DNA of 64,000 bases from contig NZ_CP038255.1 in the NCBI RefSeq assembly GCF_004564135.1, forward strand, positions 1,706,501 through 1,770,500, read 5' to 3'. The translations under genes were made by a program, and so were the position numbers. The stretch is from Terasakiella sp. SH-1 (GTDB lineage Bacteria > Pseudomonadota > Alphaproteobacteria > Rhodospirillales > Terasakiellaceae). The notes below the pieces were generated by a model. The model searched no databases and had not been told where the DNA came from. It saw only the letters and a program-made list of their open reading frames with translations. This document shows positions 16,790 to 25,108 of the stretch, in pieces. How positions within the stretch are numbered: position 1 is the stretch's first letter; each line of letters starts with the position of its first letter.

Positions 16790-18574
16790 TTAAAACATCT
16801 CTTCATCCAGTGCCATCATGGACGCCCCACCAGCCATGATAGAGGCAAACAAGCTGCTTGTTTGTGGCAACAGCTTTTGCATGAAGAAACGTGCCGTGAT
16901 CATTTTCGCCCGGTAGAAATCTGCGTCTTCCCCATCCGTTTTGTCTTTGGCGATTTCCACCATACGACACCACATATAGGCCAGTGCGACAAAGCCAAAT
17001 AAACGCAAAAATTCCGTTGCCCCAGCTGCGGCCTCTTCCGGTTTTCCAAGGCCGACACGCGCAAGCTGGCCTGTCGCCTGTTGCAAGCGACCAAAAGCTT
17101 TGGCTAAAGGCTGGACGAATTCGCCCATTTCCTCATCCATCATATATTTTTCAATATACGCCTGAACCGGATGGAAAAAGCGGCGAAGATAGCGTCCAGC
17201 CTTGCTTGGCATTTTGCGCCCGATTAAATCCAGCGCCTGAATGCCATTGGTGCCTTCATAAATCTGGGCGATCCTACAATCGCGAACATATTGTTCCATA
17301 CCATGTTCGCGAATAAACCCATGACCACCAAAGACTTGCATCCCTATATTGGTGCTTTCAAAGCCTAAGTCTGTAAAAAGCGCTTTCACAATCGGTGTCA
17401 TTAACTGAACAAATTCATCAGCCTCTTGACGGCGTTTTCCATCAGGATGTCTGCGCGAGATATCCAGCTCTTCAGACACCCAGCCCCCAAAGGCACGACA
17501 ACCTTCAATATAGGCACGCTGCGTCATCAACATACGACGTACATCCGGGTGAACAATGATGGGATCAGCAGATTTATCGGGATGTTTCACCCCACTGAGG
17601 GAACGCCCCTGCAACCGTTCTTTGGCATATTCCACTGCCCCTTGATAGGAGGCTTCGGCCAAGCCCAGACCTTGCATACCCACCGCAAGACGGGCCGCAT
17701 TCATCATGGCGAACATACCACGCATGCCTTTATTCAGCTCCCCAACCAGCCAGCCTTTTGCCCCATCAAAATTCATCACACAGGTAGAAGAGGCTTTGAT
17801 CCCCATTTTATGTTCAATCGCCCCACAGGAGACCCCATTTTTTTCACCCGGTTCCCCATTTTCATCCGGGATAAATTTCGGCACGATAAACAGGCTAATG
17901 CCTTTAATTCCCTCAGGTGCATCTGGTGTGCGGGCCAAAACAAGATGAATGATATTTTCTGTCAGGTCATGTTCCCCGGCAGAAATAAAAATTTTCGTCC
18001 CTGTCACCGCATAAGAGCCATCTTCTTGCCCTTCCGCCTTAGTGCGACACAGACCCAAATCGGTCCCGCAATGGGGTTCGGTCAAACACATGGTCCCCGA
18101 CCAGCGCCCCTCAACGAGCTTGGGAAGATAGGTCTCTTTCATCTTATCATCGGCAAAGGTATGAAGCGAATGATAAGCGCCATGTGACAGGCCGGGATAC
18201 ATACCAAAGGACAAGTTGGCCGAACAGATCATTTCTGCAATCATATTATCCACGACCTTGGGCATACCCATGCCACCGTAAGCCGGGTCACATGCCAGTC
18301 CGGTCCAGCCACCGTCGCAAAACATCTGATAGGCGTCTTTAAAGCCCGTAGGTGTCGTGACCTTGCCCCCTTTAAACACACAACCTTCTTCGTCCCCGCT
18401 ACGGTTTAAGGGGAAGAGAACTTCTTCGGTGATTTTGCCGGCTTCTTCCAAAACCGGGTCAATCACATCACGGGTTGCCTCTTCATAGCCCGGCATCTCA
18501 CTGAACATGTCTGCGTTCATCAGTTCATACATCACAAACTGCATATCGCGAATAGGTGCTTTATAATTTGCCAT
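16790..18574 (-). CDS. Acyl-CoA dehydrogenase (long C-terminal-extended type)
   Basis: A 594-residue flavoprotein that catalyses the first oxidation of beta-oxidation, acyl-CoA to trans-2-enoyl-CoA, passing electrons to ETF. The order is an N-terminal helical domain, a middle domain with CLTEPHCGTDLGLCRTKA (about residues 158-175), then the C-terminal catalytic region with YEGTNGIQALDLIGRK, whose glutamate is the usual base, and an acetyl-CoA-dehydrogenase-like C-terminal extension. This is the usual length for the proteobacterial fadE12-like class. It is the last gene of a minus-strand operon, 4 nt after the hydratase/dehydrogenase gene. Preferred chain length cannot be told. Confidence 0.94.
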   Translation of the reverse strand: MANYKAPIRDMQFVMYELMNADMFSEMPGYEEATRDVIDPVLEEAGKITEEVLFPLNRSGDEEGCVFKGGKVTTPTGFKDAYQMFCDGGWTGLACDPAYGGMGMPKVVDNMIAEMICSANLSFGMYPGLSHGAYHSLHTFADDKMKETYLPKLVEGRWSGTMCLTEPHCGTDLGLCRTKAEGQEDGSYAVTGTKIFISAGEHDLTENIIHLVLARTPDAPEGIKGISLFIVPKFIPDENGEPGEKNGVSCGAIEHKMGIKASSTCVMNFDGAKGWLVGELNKGMRGMFAMMNAARLAVGMQGLGLAEASYQGAVEYAKERLQGRSLSGVKHPDKSADPIIVHPDVRRMLMTQRAYIEGCRAFGGWVSEELDISRRHPDGKRRQEADEFVQLMTPIVKALFTDLGFESTNIGMQVFGGHGFIREHGMEQYVRDCRIAQIYEGTNGIQALDLIGRKMPSKAGRYLRRFFHPVQAYIEKYMMDEEMGEFVQPLAKAFGRLQQATGQLARVGLGKPEEAAAGATEFLRLFGFVALAYMWCRMVEIAKDKTDGEDADFYRAKMITARFFMQKLLPQTSSLFASIMAGGASMMALDEEMF

Positions 18575-18578
18575 TGCC

Positions 18579-20906
18579 TTAATTCCTCAACGGTTTGCCA
18601 GTGAGTAACATATGTTCAACACGGTCCAGAGTATCTGGATGGCGCACGATCTTCATGAAAGTTATGCGTTCCAAATCCAGAATATCCTGTTCAGACATTT
18701 CTTCGGTGATATCCCCCTTATCTCCACCTGTCAGAATTTCAGCCACCGCAGCCGAAACAACAGCATCATGCTTTGTCGCCTTGCCTTGGCGCACAAACCC
18801 GCCAACAGCCATTGAAAAGGCCACACGACCAGTTTCACCGGGCAAATGGAAAACAGGGGGGTGTGGGGGCTGATAGCCTTCGACTAAATCCAACGCCTTG
18901 GCCTTGGCATCAGCCAACAGGCGGTAACGGTTCATGGTGATGCCGTCCTCTGTGCGCATGACCATATTGGATTTGGCCTCTTCTGCCGATTTTGCCACAG
19001 TGGCTGTGGAAATCAGCTCAAAAGCCTTGGCCGCACCGGGCATACCCCCACGAGGGTGCTTCGGGTTCGTTGACCAGCGGTGCAGCATTTCCTTACAGCC
19101 CCCCCAGCCCGGCACAATGCCAACGCCGACTTCAACCAGCCCGGTATAGGTTTCCACATGGGCCTGAACCGCATCACTATGAAGCAGGAGTTCACAGCCC
19201 CCGCCCAATGCCATCCCACTGGGGGCAGATACGACCGGGAACGGTGCATATTTCAGGGCCATATAGGTCTCTTGCCCGTTTTTCACAATCTTTTCAATTT
19301 CACCCCACGCAGCGATATTGGCCGCAAAAACGGCCAAACCAAGATTTGCCCCAACTGAAAAATTGCTCCCTTCATTATAAATCACCAGCGCTTTATAATT
19401 TTTCTGCACAACAGCAATCGTTTTTGCAAGAAGCCCCAGTGTTTCAGGATCAAGCGCATTCATTTTTGAGGTAAATTCAAAACATACAACCCCATCCCCA
19501 ATATCCCAAAGGGCCGCAGATGCATTTTTCAACACTGGTTTGGAAGTCAGCTTGATATCAGACAACATCATCACGCCATCAGGGCGGATCAGGTCTGTGT
19601 AAGTCCCTTCCATGGTCAGATATTGGAGTTTCCCACCTTCAACCCGATAAAAACTTTTGCCTCGTGCCGTTTGCAAAATGGCGGGAACCTCAAACCCCTC
19701 TTCCGCCAATTTATCGGCAAACCAGTCAGCTCCCAACTTATCAATCAATTCAAAGGGGCCGAATTTCCAGTTATAGCCCAGACGCATGGCCTCATCGACC
19801 GAGGCAATATCATCTGCGGCCTCGCCCACCAACATGGCAGCATAGGAAAGCGTATGAGCCAACACACGCCAGGCATAATTTCCGCCCTTATCTTTGTGCG
19901 TGACCAGCTTTTGCAAATTTGTGACCTTGATGCGCCCGGAAGAAAGTTTGGACTTAAGTGTTGGGCGATACTCCCCTGTTTGCAGATCAATACCTTCCTT
20001 AACCTTTTGACCGCCTTCCCGGTTCAGGCGATAAAAGCCACCCTTCCCTTTGCGCCCAGTATAGCCCTCAGCAATCATTTTTTCGACCATAGGCAAGTCG
20101 CGCTTGGCTTTGACAAAAGGATCATCTACAGGCAACAAACTCACCATGGACCCAATCACATGAGGCATCAGGTCAAGCCCGACCAAATCCATCAAGCCGA
20201 ACACCCCGGTTTTAGGGATACCACAGGGTTTGCCGATAATGGCATCAGCCTCTTCAATGGTAAGCCCCTGATCCATAGCTTCCAGCAAGGCCATATAAAT
20301 CCAGTAAACGCCAAGACGATTGGCAATAAAACCGGGACGATCTTTACAATGAACCACGGATTTCCCCAGCTTGCGATCAGCAAAATCACTGACCATTTCA
20401 ATGACACTTTGTCTCGTCTGTTTCCCTTTGACGACTTCCAATAGTCGCATGTAGCGTGGTGGGTTAAAGAAATGGGTCACACAGAAGTCCGTGGCAAATT
20501 CATCACTCATCCCCTCCACCAGCTTATCCAGGGGAATGGTTGACGTATTAGACGACACAATAGAGCCTTCCTTGCGCACGCCATCCAGTTTTTGATAAAG
20601 GTCCTGCTTGATATCCAGACGTTCAATCACGGCCTCGATAATCCAGTCACACTCTGCCACTTGTTCAAGGTGATCTTCGATATTACCCGGTGTGATCCGC
20701 TTTGCATTACGTTTATGGGTTAAAGCCGCCGGGTTGGATTTGATCAGCTTGGCAATCGCACCTTGGGCAATCACATTTCGATTGGACGCACCGTCTGGAA
20801 CAATATCCAGCAACAGCACTTCGTGACCGGCATTGGCGACATGGGCGGCAATGCCTGCCCCCATCACCCCGGCACCAATCACACAGACTTTGTTAATGTT
20901 ACTCAT
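18579..20906 (-). CDS. 3-hydroxyacyl-CoA dehydrogenase / enoyl-CoA hydratase fusion
   Basis: A bifunctional beta-oxidation enzyme of 775 residues that hydrates enoyl-CoA and oxidises 3-hydroxyacyl-CoA. The N-terminal dehydrogenase has the NAD-binding CVIGAGVMGAGIAAHVANAGH (given here as two halves, GAGVMGAGIA and HVANAGH), followed by two C-terminal dehydrogenase domains. The crotonase-like hydratase follows from about residue 470, with SGMALGGGCELLLH as oxyanion-hole region. This order is the reverse of E. coli FadB. The start is placed at the ATG at 20906, which overlaps the thiolase stop by 4 nt (ATGA); the frame extends 16 codons further up but inside the thiolase gene. Confidence 0.93.
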   Translation of the reverse strand: MSNINKVCVIGAGVMGAGIAAHVANAGHEVLLLDIVPDGASNRNVIAQGAIAKLIKSNPAALTHKRNAKRITPGNIEDHLEQVAECDWIIEAVIERLDIKQDLYQKLDGVRKEGSIVSSNTSTIPLDKLVEGMSDEFATDFCVTHFFNPPRYMRLLEVVKGKQTRQSVIEMVSDFADRKLGKSVVHCKDRPGFIANRLGVYWIYMALLEAMDQGLTIEEADAIIGKPCGIPKTGVFGLMDLVGLDLMPHVIGSMVSLLPVDDPFVKAKRDLPMVEKMIAEGYTGRKGKGGFYRLNREGGQKVKEGIDLQTGEYRPTLKSKLSSGRIKVTNLQKLVTHKDKGGNYAWRVLAHTLSYAAMLVGEAADDIASVDEAMRLGYNWKFGPFELIDKLGADWFADKLAEEGFEVPAILQTARGKSFYRVEGGKLQYLTMEGTYTDLIRPDGVMMLSDIKLTSKPVLKNASAALWDIGDGVVCFEFTSKMNALDPETLGLLAKTIAVVQKNYKALVIYNEGSNFSVGANLGLAVFAANIAAWGEIEKIVKNGQETYMALKYAPFPVVSAPSGMALGGGCELLLHSDAVQAHVETYTGLVEVGVGIVPGWGGCKEMLHRWSTNPKHPRGGMPGAAKAFELISTATVAKSAEEAKSNMVMRTEDGITMNRYRLLADAKAKALDLVEGYQPPHPPVFHLPGETGRVAFSMAVGGFVRQGKATKHDAVVSAAVAEILTGGDKGDITEEMSEQDILDLERITFMKIVRHPDTLDRVEHMLLTGKPLRN

Positions 20907-22030
20907 GTGACGGCCTCCACAATTGTGGCGATACCTTGACCACCGCCAATACATTGGGTCGCCAGGCCATATTTTGCCCCTTCACGTTTCAGGACGGAGG
21001 CTACCTTCCCTACAAGGCGCGCACCGGTTGCCCCTAACGGGTGCCCCAGCGCAATGGCCCCGCCATCAAGGTTAATCCTGGCTGGGTCAAGCCCCAGTTC
21101 ATTGATACAAGCCAGTGATTGGGAAGCAAAGGCTTCATTCAGCTCCACCACGTCCATATCCCCCATGGATAGTCCTGCACGGTCAAGGGCCTTGCGCGTC
21201 GCCCCCACGGGCCCCATCCCCATCACTTCCGGTGCACAGCCAGATACAGCAATGGATTTAATCCGGGCGAGAACATCCAACCCATTTTCAGTGGCATACT
21301 CTTCTGAACAGACCAAGACAGCCGCCGCCCCATCCGTCAGCGGGGAACTGGTGCCCGCAGTAACTGTGCCCTGTGCATCAAAGGCAGGATTAAGGCTGGC
21401 TAGATCAGCCTGCGTGGTCCCTGCACGAATACAGCCATCATCGTCTACACCATGAATGGCAACAATTTCATCCCTAAAGCGCCCTTCTGCCTGTGCTTTG
21501 GCCGCCTTTTCATGGGAGGCAACAGCAAACTTTTCCTGGGCATCGCGTGAAATCTCATAGCGTTTGGCGACCACTTCGGCCGTATCCCCCATCCCCATAA
21601 ACGCATTGGGATTTTCTTGATACAGGGTCGGGTTCGGCATGGGATTAAAGCCCATAATCGGCACCCGTGTCATGCTTTCCACCCCGGCACAAATAAAGAC
21701 ATCCCCTGCCCCCATGGCAATGGCCCCAGCCGCCTGATGGACCGATTGCATGGATGATCCGCAAAAACGATTTACCGTCACAGCGCCCACCGTATTGGGC
21801 AAGCCACTTAGAAACACCAACATGCGGGCCAAGTTAAGCCCCTGTTCACCTTCGGGAAAAGAACAGCCACAGATCAGGTCCTCAACATCATCCGGCTTCA
21901 CCCCTGTTTTTTCAATCAAGTCACGGACCACAGCCGCACCGAGGTCATCTGGCCGGACTTTCGCCAAGGCACCCTTATTGGCAAAATGAAAGGGGGAACG
22001 GGCATAACCCGCAATAACTACGTTCTTCAT
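20903..22030 (-). CDS. Acetyl-CoA C-acyltransferase (thiolase)
   Basis: A 375-residue thiolase, catalysing the final thiolytic step of beta-oxidation. All catalytic elements are present: the acyl-accepting cysteine in NRFCGSSMQS (about residue 90), the histidine in GHPLGATGAR and the second cysteine in CIGGGQGIA near the end. It leads the operon thiolase, hydratase/dehydrogenase, acyl-CoA dehydrogenase. A palindromic operator-like element lies 22 nt upstream of its start, matching those before the MerR and ligase genes, so expression is probably set by the neighbouring MerR-family protein. Confidence 0.94.
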   Translation of the reverse strand: MKNVVIAGYARSPFHFANKGALAKVRPDDLGAAVVRDLIEKTGVKPDDVEDLICGCSFPEGEQGLNLARMLVFLSGLPNTVGAVTVNRFCGSSMQSVHQAAGAIAMGAGDVFICAGVESMTRVPIMGFNPMPNPTLYQENPNAFMGMGDTAEVVAKRYEISRDAQEKFAVASHEKAAKAQAEGRFRDEIVAIHGVDDDGCIRAGTTQADLASLNPAFDAQGTVTAGTSSPLTDGAAAVLVCSEEYATENGLDVLARIKSIAVSGCAPEVMGMGPVGATRKALDRAGLSMGDMDVVELNEAFASQSLACINELGLDPARINLDGGAIALGHPLGATGARLVGKVASVLKREGAKYGLATQCIGGGQGIATIVEAVT

Positions 22031-22051
22031 AATAACGCCTCCGTCCTCTAA

Positions 22052-22067
22052 GTTACCAATACGTAAC
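22052..22067. promoter_or_regulatory. Operator-like palindrome before thiolase operon
   Basis: GTTACCAATACGTAAC sits inside a perfect 7-bp inverted repeat AAGTTAC-N6-GTAACTT (22050-22069), 22 nt upstream of the thiolase start. It shares the pattern RTWACC-N4-SGTWAY with the elements before the MerR gene and the acyl-CoA ligase gene. Confidence 0.55.
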
Positions 22068-22110
22068 TTTCACATTCTAAAAAAACGGCCCTGTTGACCA
22101 TGACCTGTTC

Positions 22111-22503
22111 TTATTCTTCAATCCCTTTTTCTATAAGGGTATCGAGACACTGCTTTTCAATCCCCTTTAGCTCTGTCAAAACAGATTCAAGTTCGACACG
22201 CTGTTCTTCCAGATCATCAATACGATGGCGCACCTTTTGGCTAAGCATTTGAAGCTGTTCAACCTGATTGATATCTGTTTCATAAAGCTCAAGAAACTCG
22301 CGAATTTCCGCCAGTGAAAATCCCAGCCGTTTGCCCCGTAAGATTAAAATCAATCTCGCCCGATCTTTACGCGTATAAACACGTGTATTTCCCGCACGTT
22401 GTGGGAAAAGAAGCTTTTTCGTTTCATAAAAGCGGATGGCCCGTGGGGTAATCCCCAGCTCCTTTGCCAATTCCGGTACCGTATAAAACGCATCTAGTGT
22501 CAT
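22111..22503 (-). CDS. MerR-family transcriptional regulator of fatty-acid degradation
   Basis: A 130-residue MerR-type regulator. The N-terminal winged helix includes YTVPELAKELGITPRAIRFYE (as YTVPELAKELG and ITPRAIRFYE, residues 7-27), followed by the FSLAEIREFLELY segment and a long dimerisation coiled coil. No cysteines are placed for metal binding, so it probably senses an organic ligand such as an acyl-CoA, like LiuR of branched-chain and fatty-acid catabolism. It lies between the thiolase operon and the acyl-CoA ligase gene, and an operator-like palindrome starts 37 nt upstream of its own start, which suggests autoregulation. Confidence 0.88.
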   Translation of the reverse strand: MTLDAFYTVPELAKELGITPRAIRFYETKKLLFPQRAGNTRVYTRKDRARLILILRGKRLGFSLAEIREFLELYETDINQVEQLQMLSQKVRHRIDDLEEQRVELESVLTELKGIEKQCLDTLIEKGIEE

Positions 22504-22539
22504 AGGGTCTCTCTTTACCTTCCACCTATAGATAGATTG

Positions 22540-22555
22540 GTTACCTATAGGTCAC
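22540..22555. promoter_or_regulatory. Operator-like palindrome before MerR gene
   Basis: GTTACCTATAGGTCAC is a 16-nt palindrome with one mismatch, 37 nt upstream of the MerR start. A second CTATAG core lies 19 nt away (22526-22531). The element is closely related to that before the ligase gene (ATAACCTATAGGTTAT). Confidence 0.6.
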
Positions 22556-22574
22556 TTTCAAGGTAAATTTTAGG

Positions 22575-24188
22575 TTAGCTTCGTTTCGCCCGTTCCTCTT
22601 CGACCAGTTCTTTCTTCGATAGTTTACCGATCATTGTTTTGGGCAATTCATCACGAATTTCGATTTCTTTGGGCATTTCGATACGTGACAGCTTATCTTT
22701 CAGGAAATGCTTTAATTCTTCACTGCCAATCACGTTATATCCATCAGCAAGTGTGACAAAAGCTTTCGGTGCCTGCCCGCGATAGTCATCATCAACCCCA
22801 ATCACGATACATTCCGCCACCGCCTCATGTAAATAGAGCGCTTCCTCAATCACCCGAGGATAGATGTTATAACCGGAACTCAGGATCAGGTCCTTGATGC
22901 GGTCTACGATGAAAATATACCCTTCTTCGTCCATATACCCGATATCCCCGGTATGCAGCCGTCCCTCTATCAAAGTTTCACCTGTTGCCTCTTGACGCCC
23001 CAAATATCCGGCCATAACCTGTGGCCCTTCAATGGTGACTTCCCCTTTTTCACCTTGTGGCATTTCAGTTTCAGGGTTTTCCGGATCACGAATGGTAATA
23101 TGCGTATCCACCAAGGGTAAACCAATGGAGCCTGCCTTAATTTTACCTTCCGGTGGATTGACTGCCACAACTGGCGAGGCTTCGGTCAAACCATAGCCTT
23201 CCACCAATATACAGCCTGTCAATTGCTCAAAAGCCTCTTTAACCTCAAGAGGTAAAGACGCCCCACCGGAAATACAAAACTTGATACTCGACATATCGAA
23301 CTGAGAAATATTATCAGCCCGATTAATCGCGGTATAAATCGTTGGCACCCCCGGCATCAGGGTCGGACGTTTTTTTTCAACTGTCTTTAAAAGCTGTTGC
23401 AGTTCAAAACGGGGCAAAAGAACCAGCTCCGCCCCAATTGAGACACCAAGATTCAAAACAACAGTCATGGCAAACACATGGAATAAGGGTAAAACCCCCA
23501 GCATCACTTCATGACCCGGCGTAACCTTTGGCAAGGCATGACGCACCTGATACGTATTGGCCGCAATATTGCCATGGGTCAACATCGCTCCTTTGGGCTG
23601 GCCTGTTGTTCCCCCGGTATATTGCAACACGGCCAAATCCTCCTGCAAAATTTTCACAGGCTTATATTTTCCATCCGTATTGGTTAAACGGGTAAAGGAT
23701 AAATGCGCGGGATCCCGGGTAAAGTCCACCAATTCAGAACGTTTAAGCACGTTAAACAAGACACTTTTGACAGAAGGCAGACATTCAGACATCGAACAAA
23801 CCACAATGCGTTGTAAACATGTCATTTCCAAACATGTCGCCACTTTGGGATAAATTTGCTTCAAATCCAGTGTGACCATAATTTCTGTTTGTGAATCATT
23901 GATCTGATAAGCCAGCTCACGTTCCACATACAGCGGATTATAATTCACAACCGTGCCACCAACCTTCAAAATCGCAAAATAGCACACCACCCCATAAGGG
24001 GTATTGGGCAAACAAATCCCGACTTTGGTACCTTTTCCCACCCCAAGCTGCTGAAACCCTTTTGCCGCCCTATCCACCAATTGAGCGATTTCATCATAGC
24101 TATATTTCTTATCAAGAAAATCCACACAGGGACGTTCACCAAACTGCTCCACCGCTTGATCAAAATAATCAATGACCGTTTTTTCCAT
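22575..24188 (-). CDS. Long-chain acyl-CoA ligase (fatty-acid activating)
   Basis: A 537-residue ANL-superfamily ligase that activates fatty acids with ATP and CoA. The AMP-binding P-loop is YTGGTTGQPKGAMLTH (about residues 190-205). Further core motifs are GYGLTEASPV, the TGDIGYMDEEG hinge region and KDLILSSGYNIYPR. The C-terminal catalytic lysine region is PKTMIGKLSKKEL. Length is usual for FadD-like enzymes. It is a single-gene unit with two tandem operator-like palindromes just upstream, and it feeds the beta-oxidation operon that follows on the same strand. Confidence 0.94.
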   Translation of the reverse strand: MEKTVIDYFDQAVEQFGERPCVDFLDKKYSYDEIAQLVDRAAKGFQQLGVGKGTKVGICLPNTPYGVVCYFAILKVGGTVVNYNPLYVERELAYQINDSQTEIMVTLDLKQIYPKVATCLEMTCLQRIVVCSMSECLPSVKSVLFNVLKRSELVDFTRDPAHLSFTRLTNTDGKYKPVKILQEDLAVLQYTGGTTGQPKGAMLTHGNIAANTYQVRHALPKVTPGHEVMLGVLPLFHVFAMTVVLNLGVSIGAELVLLPRFELQQLLKTVEKKRPTLMPGVPTIYTAINRADNISQFDMSSIKFCISGGASLPLEVKEAFEQLTGCILVEGYGLTEASPVVAVNPPEGKIKAGSIGLPLVDTHITIRDPENPETEMPQGEKGEVTIEGPQVMAGYLGRQEATGETLIEGRLHTGDIGYMDEEGYIFIVDRIKDLILSSGYNIYPRVIEEALYLHEAVAECIVIGVDDDYRGQAPKAFVTLADGYNVIGSEELKHFLKDKLSRIEMPKEIEIRDELPKTMIGKLSKKELVEEERAKRS

Positions 24189-24204
24189 GATACCGCCCCC
24201 CTTA

Positions 24205-24240
24205 ATAACTATTCAGTTATGTGAATAACCTATAGGTTAT
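24205..24240. promoter_or_regulatory. Two tandem operator-like palindromes before acyl-CoA ligase
   Basis: ATAACTATTCAGTTAT (24205-24220, stems of 6 bp) and ATAACCTATAGGTTAT (24225-24240, a perfect 16-nt palindrome) lie 20 nt apart centre to centre, on the same helix face. The second starts 37 nt from the ligase start codon, the same distance as the related site before the MerR gene. Confidence 0.65.
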
Positions 24241-24516
24241 ATCGAAGATCAAAAAAGAAAGGAGAATCCCTCCTCCCCTAAACATATGGGGATTAAAAAT
24301 CTCCACTCAAGAAGTCATTGTATAACAAGCATCAAATGCGAATAAGTATAAGTTACAACAAAACACATACCTAAGAAGTAATTCACCCAAAAAGCTAATA
24401 CTTTAGAACTGTGAATAAGTAAAAACAGCATAGATTACCCCTTCCAGATAAGGTGCTTTATATGTATATTACCCTAAGTTACACACCATAACCCCAAGTT
24501 AAATAAAGGGCATACA
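24241..24516. other. Gene-free region between ligase and secreted-protein genes
   Basis: AT-rich, with no open frame of note on either strand. It contains two copies of AAGTTAC (24350-24356 and 24476-24482) and a short CCCC-N9-GGGG hairpin near 24290. It must carry the promoter of the secreted-protein gene; no definite promoter was recognised. Confidence 0.5.
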
Positions 24517-25035
24517 ATGAAACACTTTACTCGTGCGTTTGTTATTACAGCGTTACTGCTTGTCGCAGGAACAGCACAAGCATTTGAATTTGAAAAAGCA
24601 AAATTCGAAGAAATCGCAAAAAACACAATTTCTGCTGCTCTGTCCGGTAAAATTGACAATGTTGATGCTGTAATGGCTGACCAGAAGAAGTTAATTGCAC
24701 TTGGTGTCGCTGGGTGCCGTGCGTACGCTCAGGAAGATGCCACTCATAAAGCGATGATGGAACTGGTTGCTTCCAGTGCGGAAAAAATGACCGCTATGTC
24801 ACTGGAACAAATCGAAGAAGCATGGCACGAAGGTGGTGCATTGGCTGAAATCGGCGTTGATGTTGACGATATCGAACATTTCGGTACAGCGATTAGTCTG
24901 ATGGATGCCGTTGTTCACCCCGCAACAGCCTATATTGCCCTGCAAGAATACAAAAAGACTGGTGAAGCCGAATTGCTGGTTCAAGTGAAAGACGAGCTGT
25001 CTGAAGTTCTCGAACATATGAGCCACATTCACTAA
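24517..25035 (+). CDS. Small secreted protein of unknown function
   Basis: A 172-residue protein with a clear Sec signal peptide: a basic start (MKHFTR), a hydrophobic core and an AQA cleavage site around residue 22. The mature part is helical and acidic, with one cysteine (GVAGCRAYAQ), and ends in HMSHIH, which might bind a metal. It is probably periplasmic. It lies 73 nt before a chemoreceptor gene on the same strand, but two stem-loops separate them, so they are probably transcribed at different levels. A periplasmic partner of the receptor is possible but unproven. Confidence 0.8.
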   Translation: MKHFTRAFVITALLLVAGTAQAFEFEKAKFEEIAKNTISAALSGKIDNVDAVMADQKKLIALGVAGCRAYAQEDATHKAMMELVASSAEKMTAMSLEQIEEAWHEGGALAEIGVDVDDIEHFGTAISLMDAVVHPATAYIALQEYKKTGEAELLVQVKDELSEVLEHMSHIH

Positions 25036-25052
25036 ACGCGACGTTTAGAACA

Positions 25053-25084
25053 GGCTCTTCCATCATAAATGGAAGGGCCTTTTT
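25053..25084 (+). terminator. Rho-independent terminator after secreted-protein gene
   Basis: GGCTCTTCCAT (25053-25063) pairs with ATGGAAGGGCC (25069-25079), one G-U pair, followed by TTTTT. Just before it a perfect 7-bp hairpin, CTAAACG-CGA-CGTTTAG (25032-25048), includes the stop codon. Confidence 0.88.
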
Positions 25085-25108
25085 CCCATTTTACATAGAG
25101 AACTCGCC

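Noticed and set aside
19623-20444. 273-residue open frame on the plus strand opposite the hydratase/dehydrogenase gene
   Set aside because: Antisense to an intact beta-oxidation gene, with no family resemblance and no ribosome site.
22571-24188. Acyl-CoA ligase as a possible part of the ebo or GAK pathway
   Set aside because: It shares its operator with the beta-oxidation genes and lies far from both cassettes; ordinary fatty-acid activation explains it.
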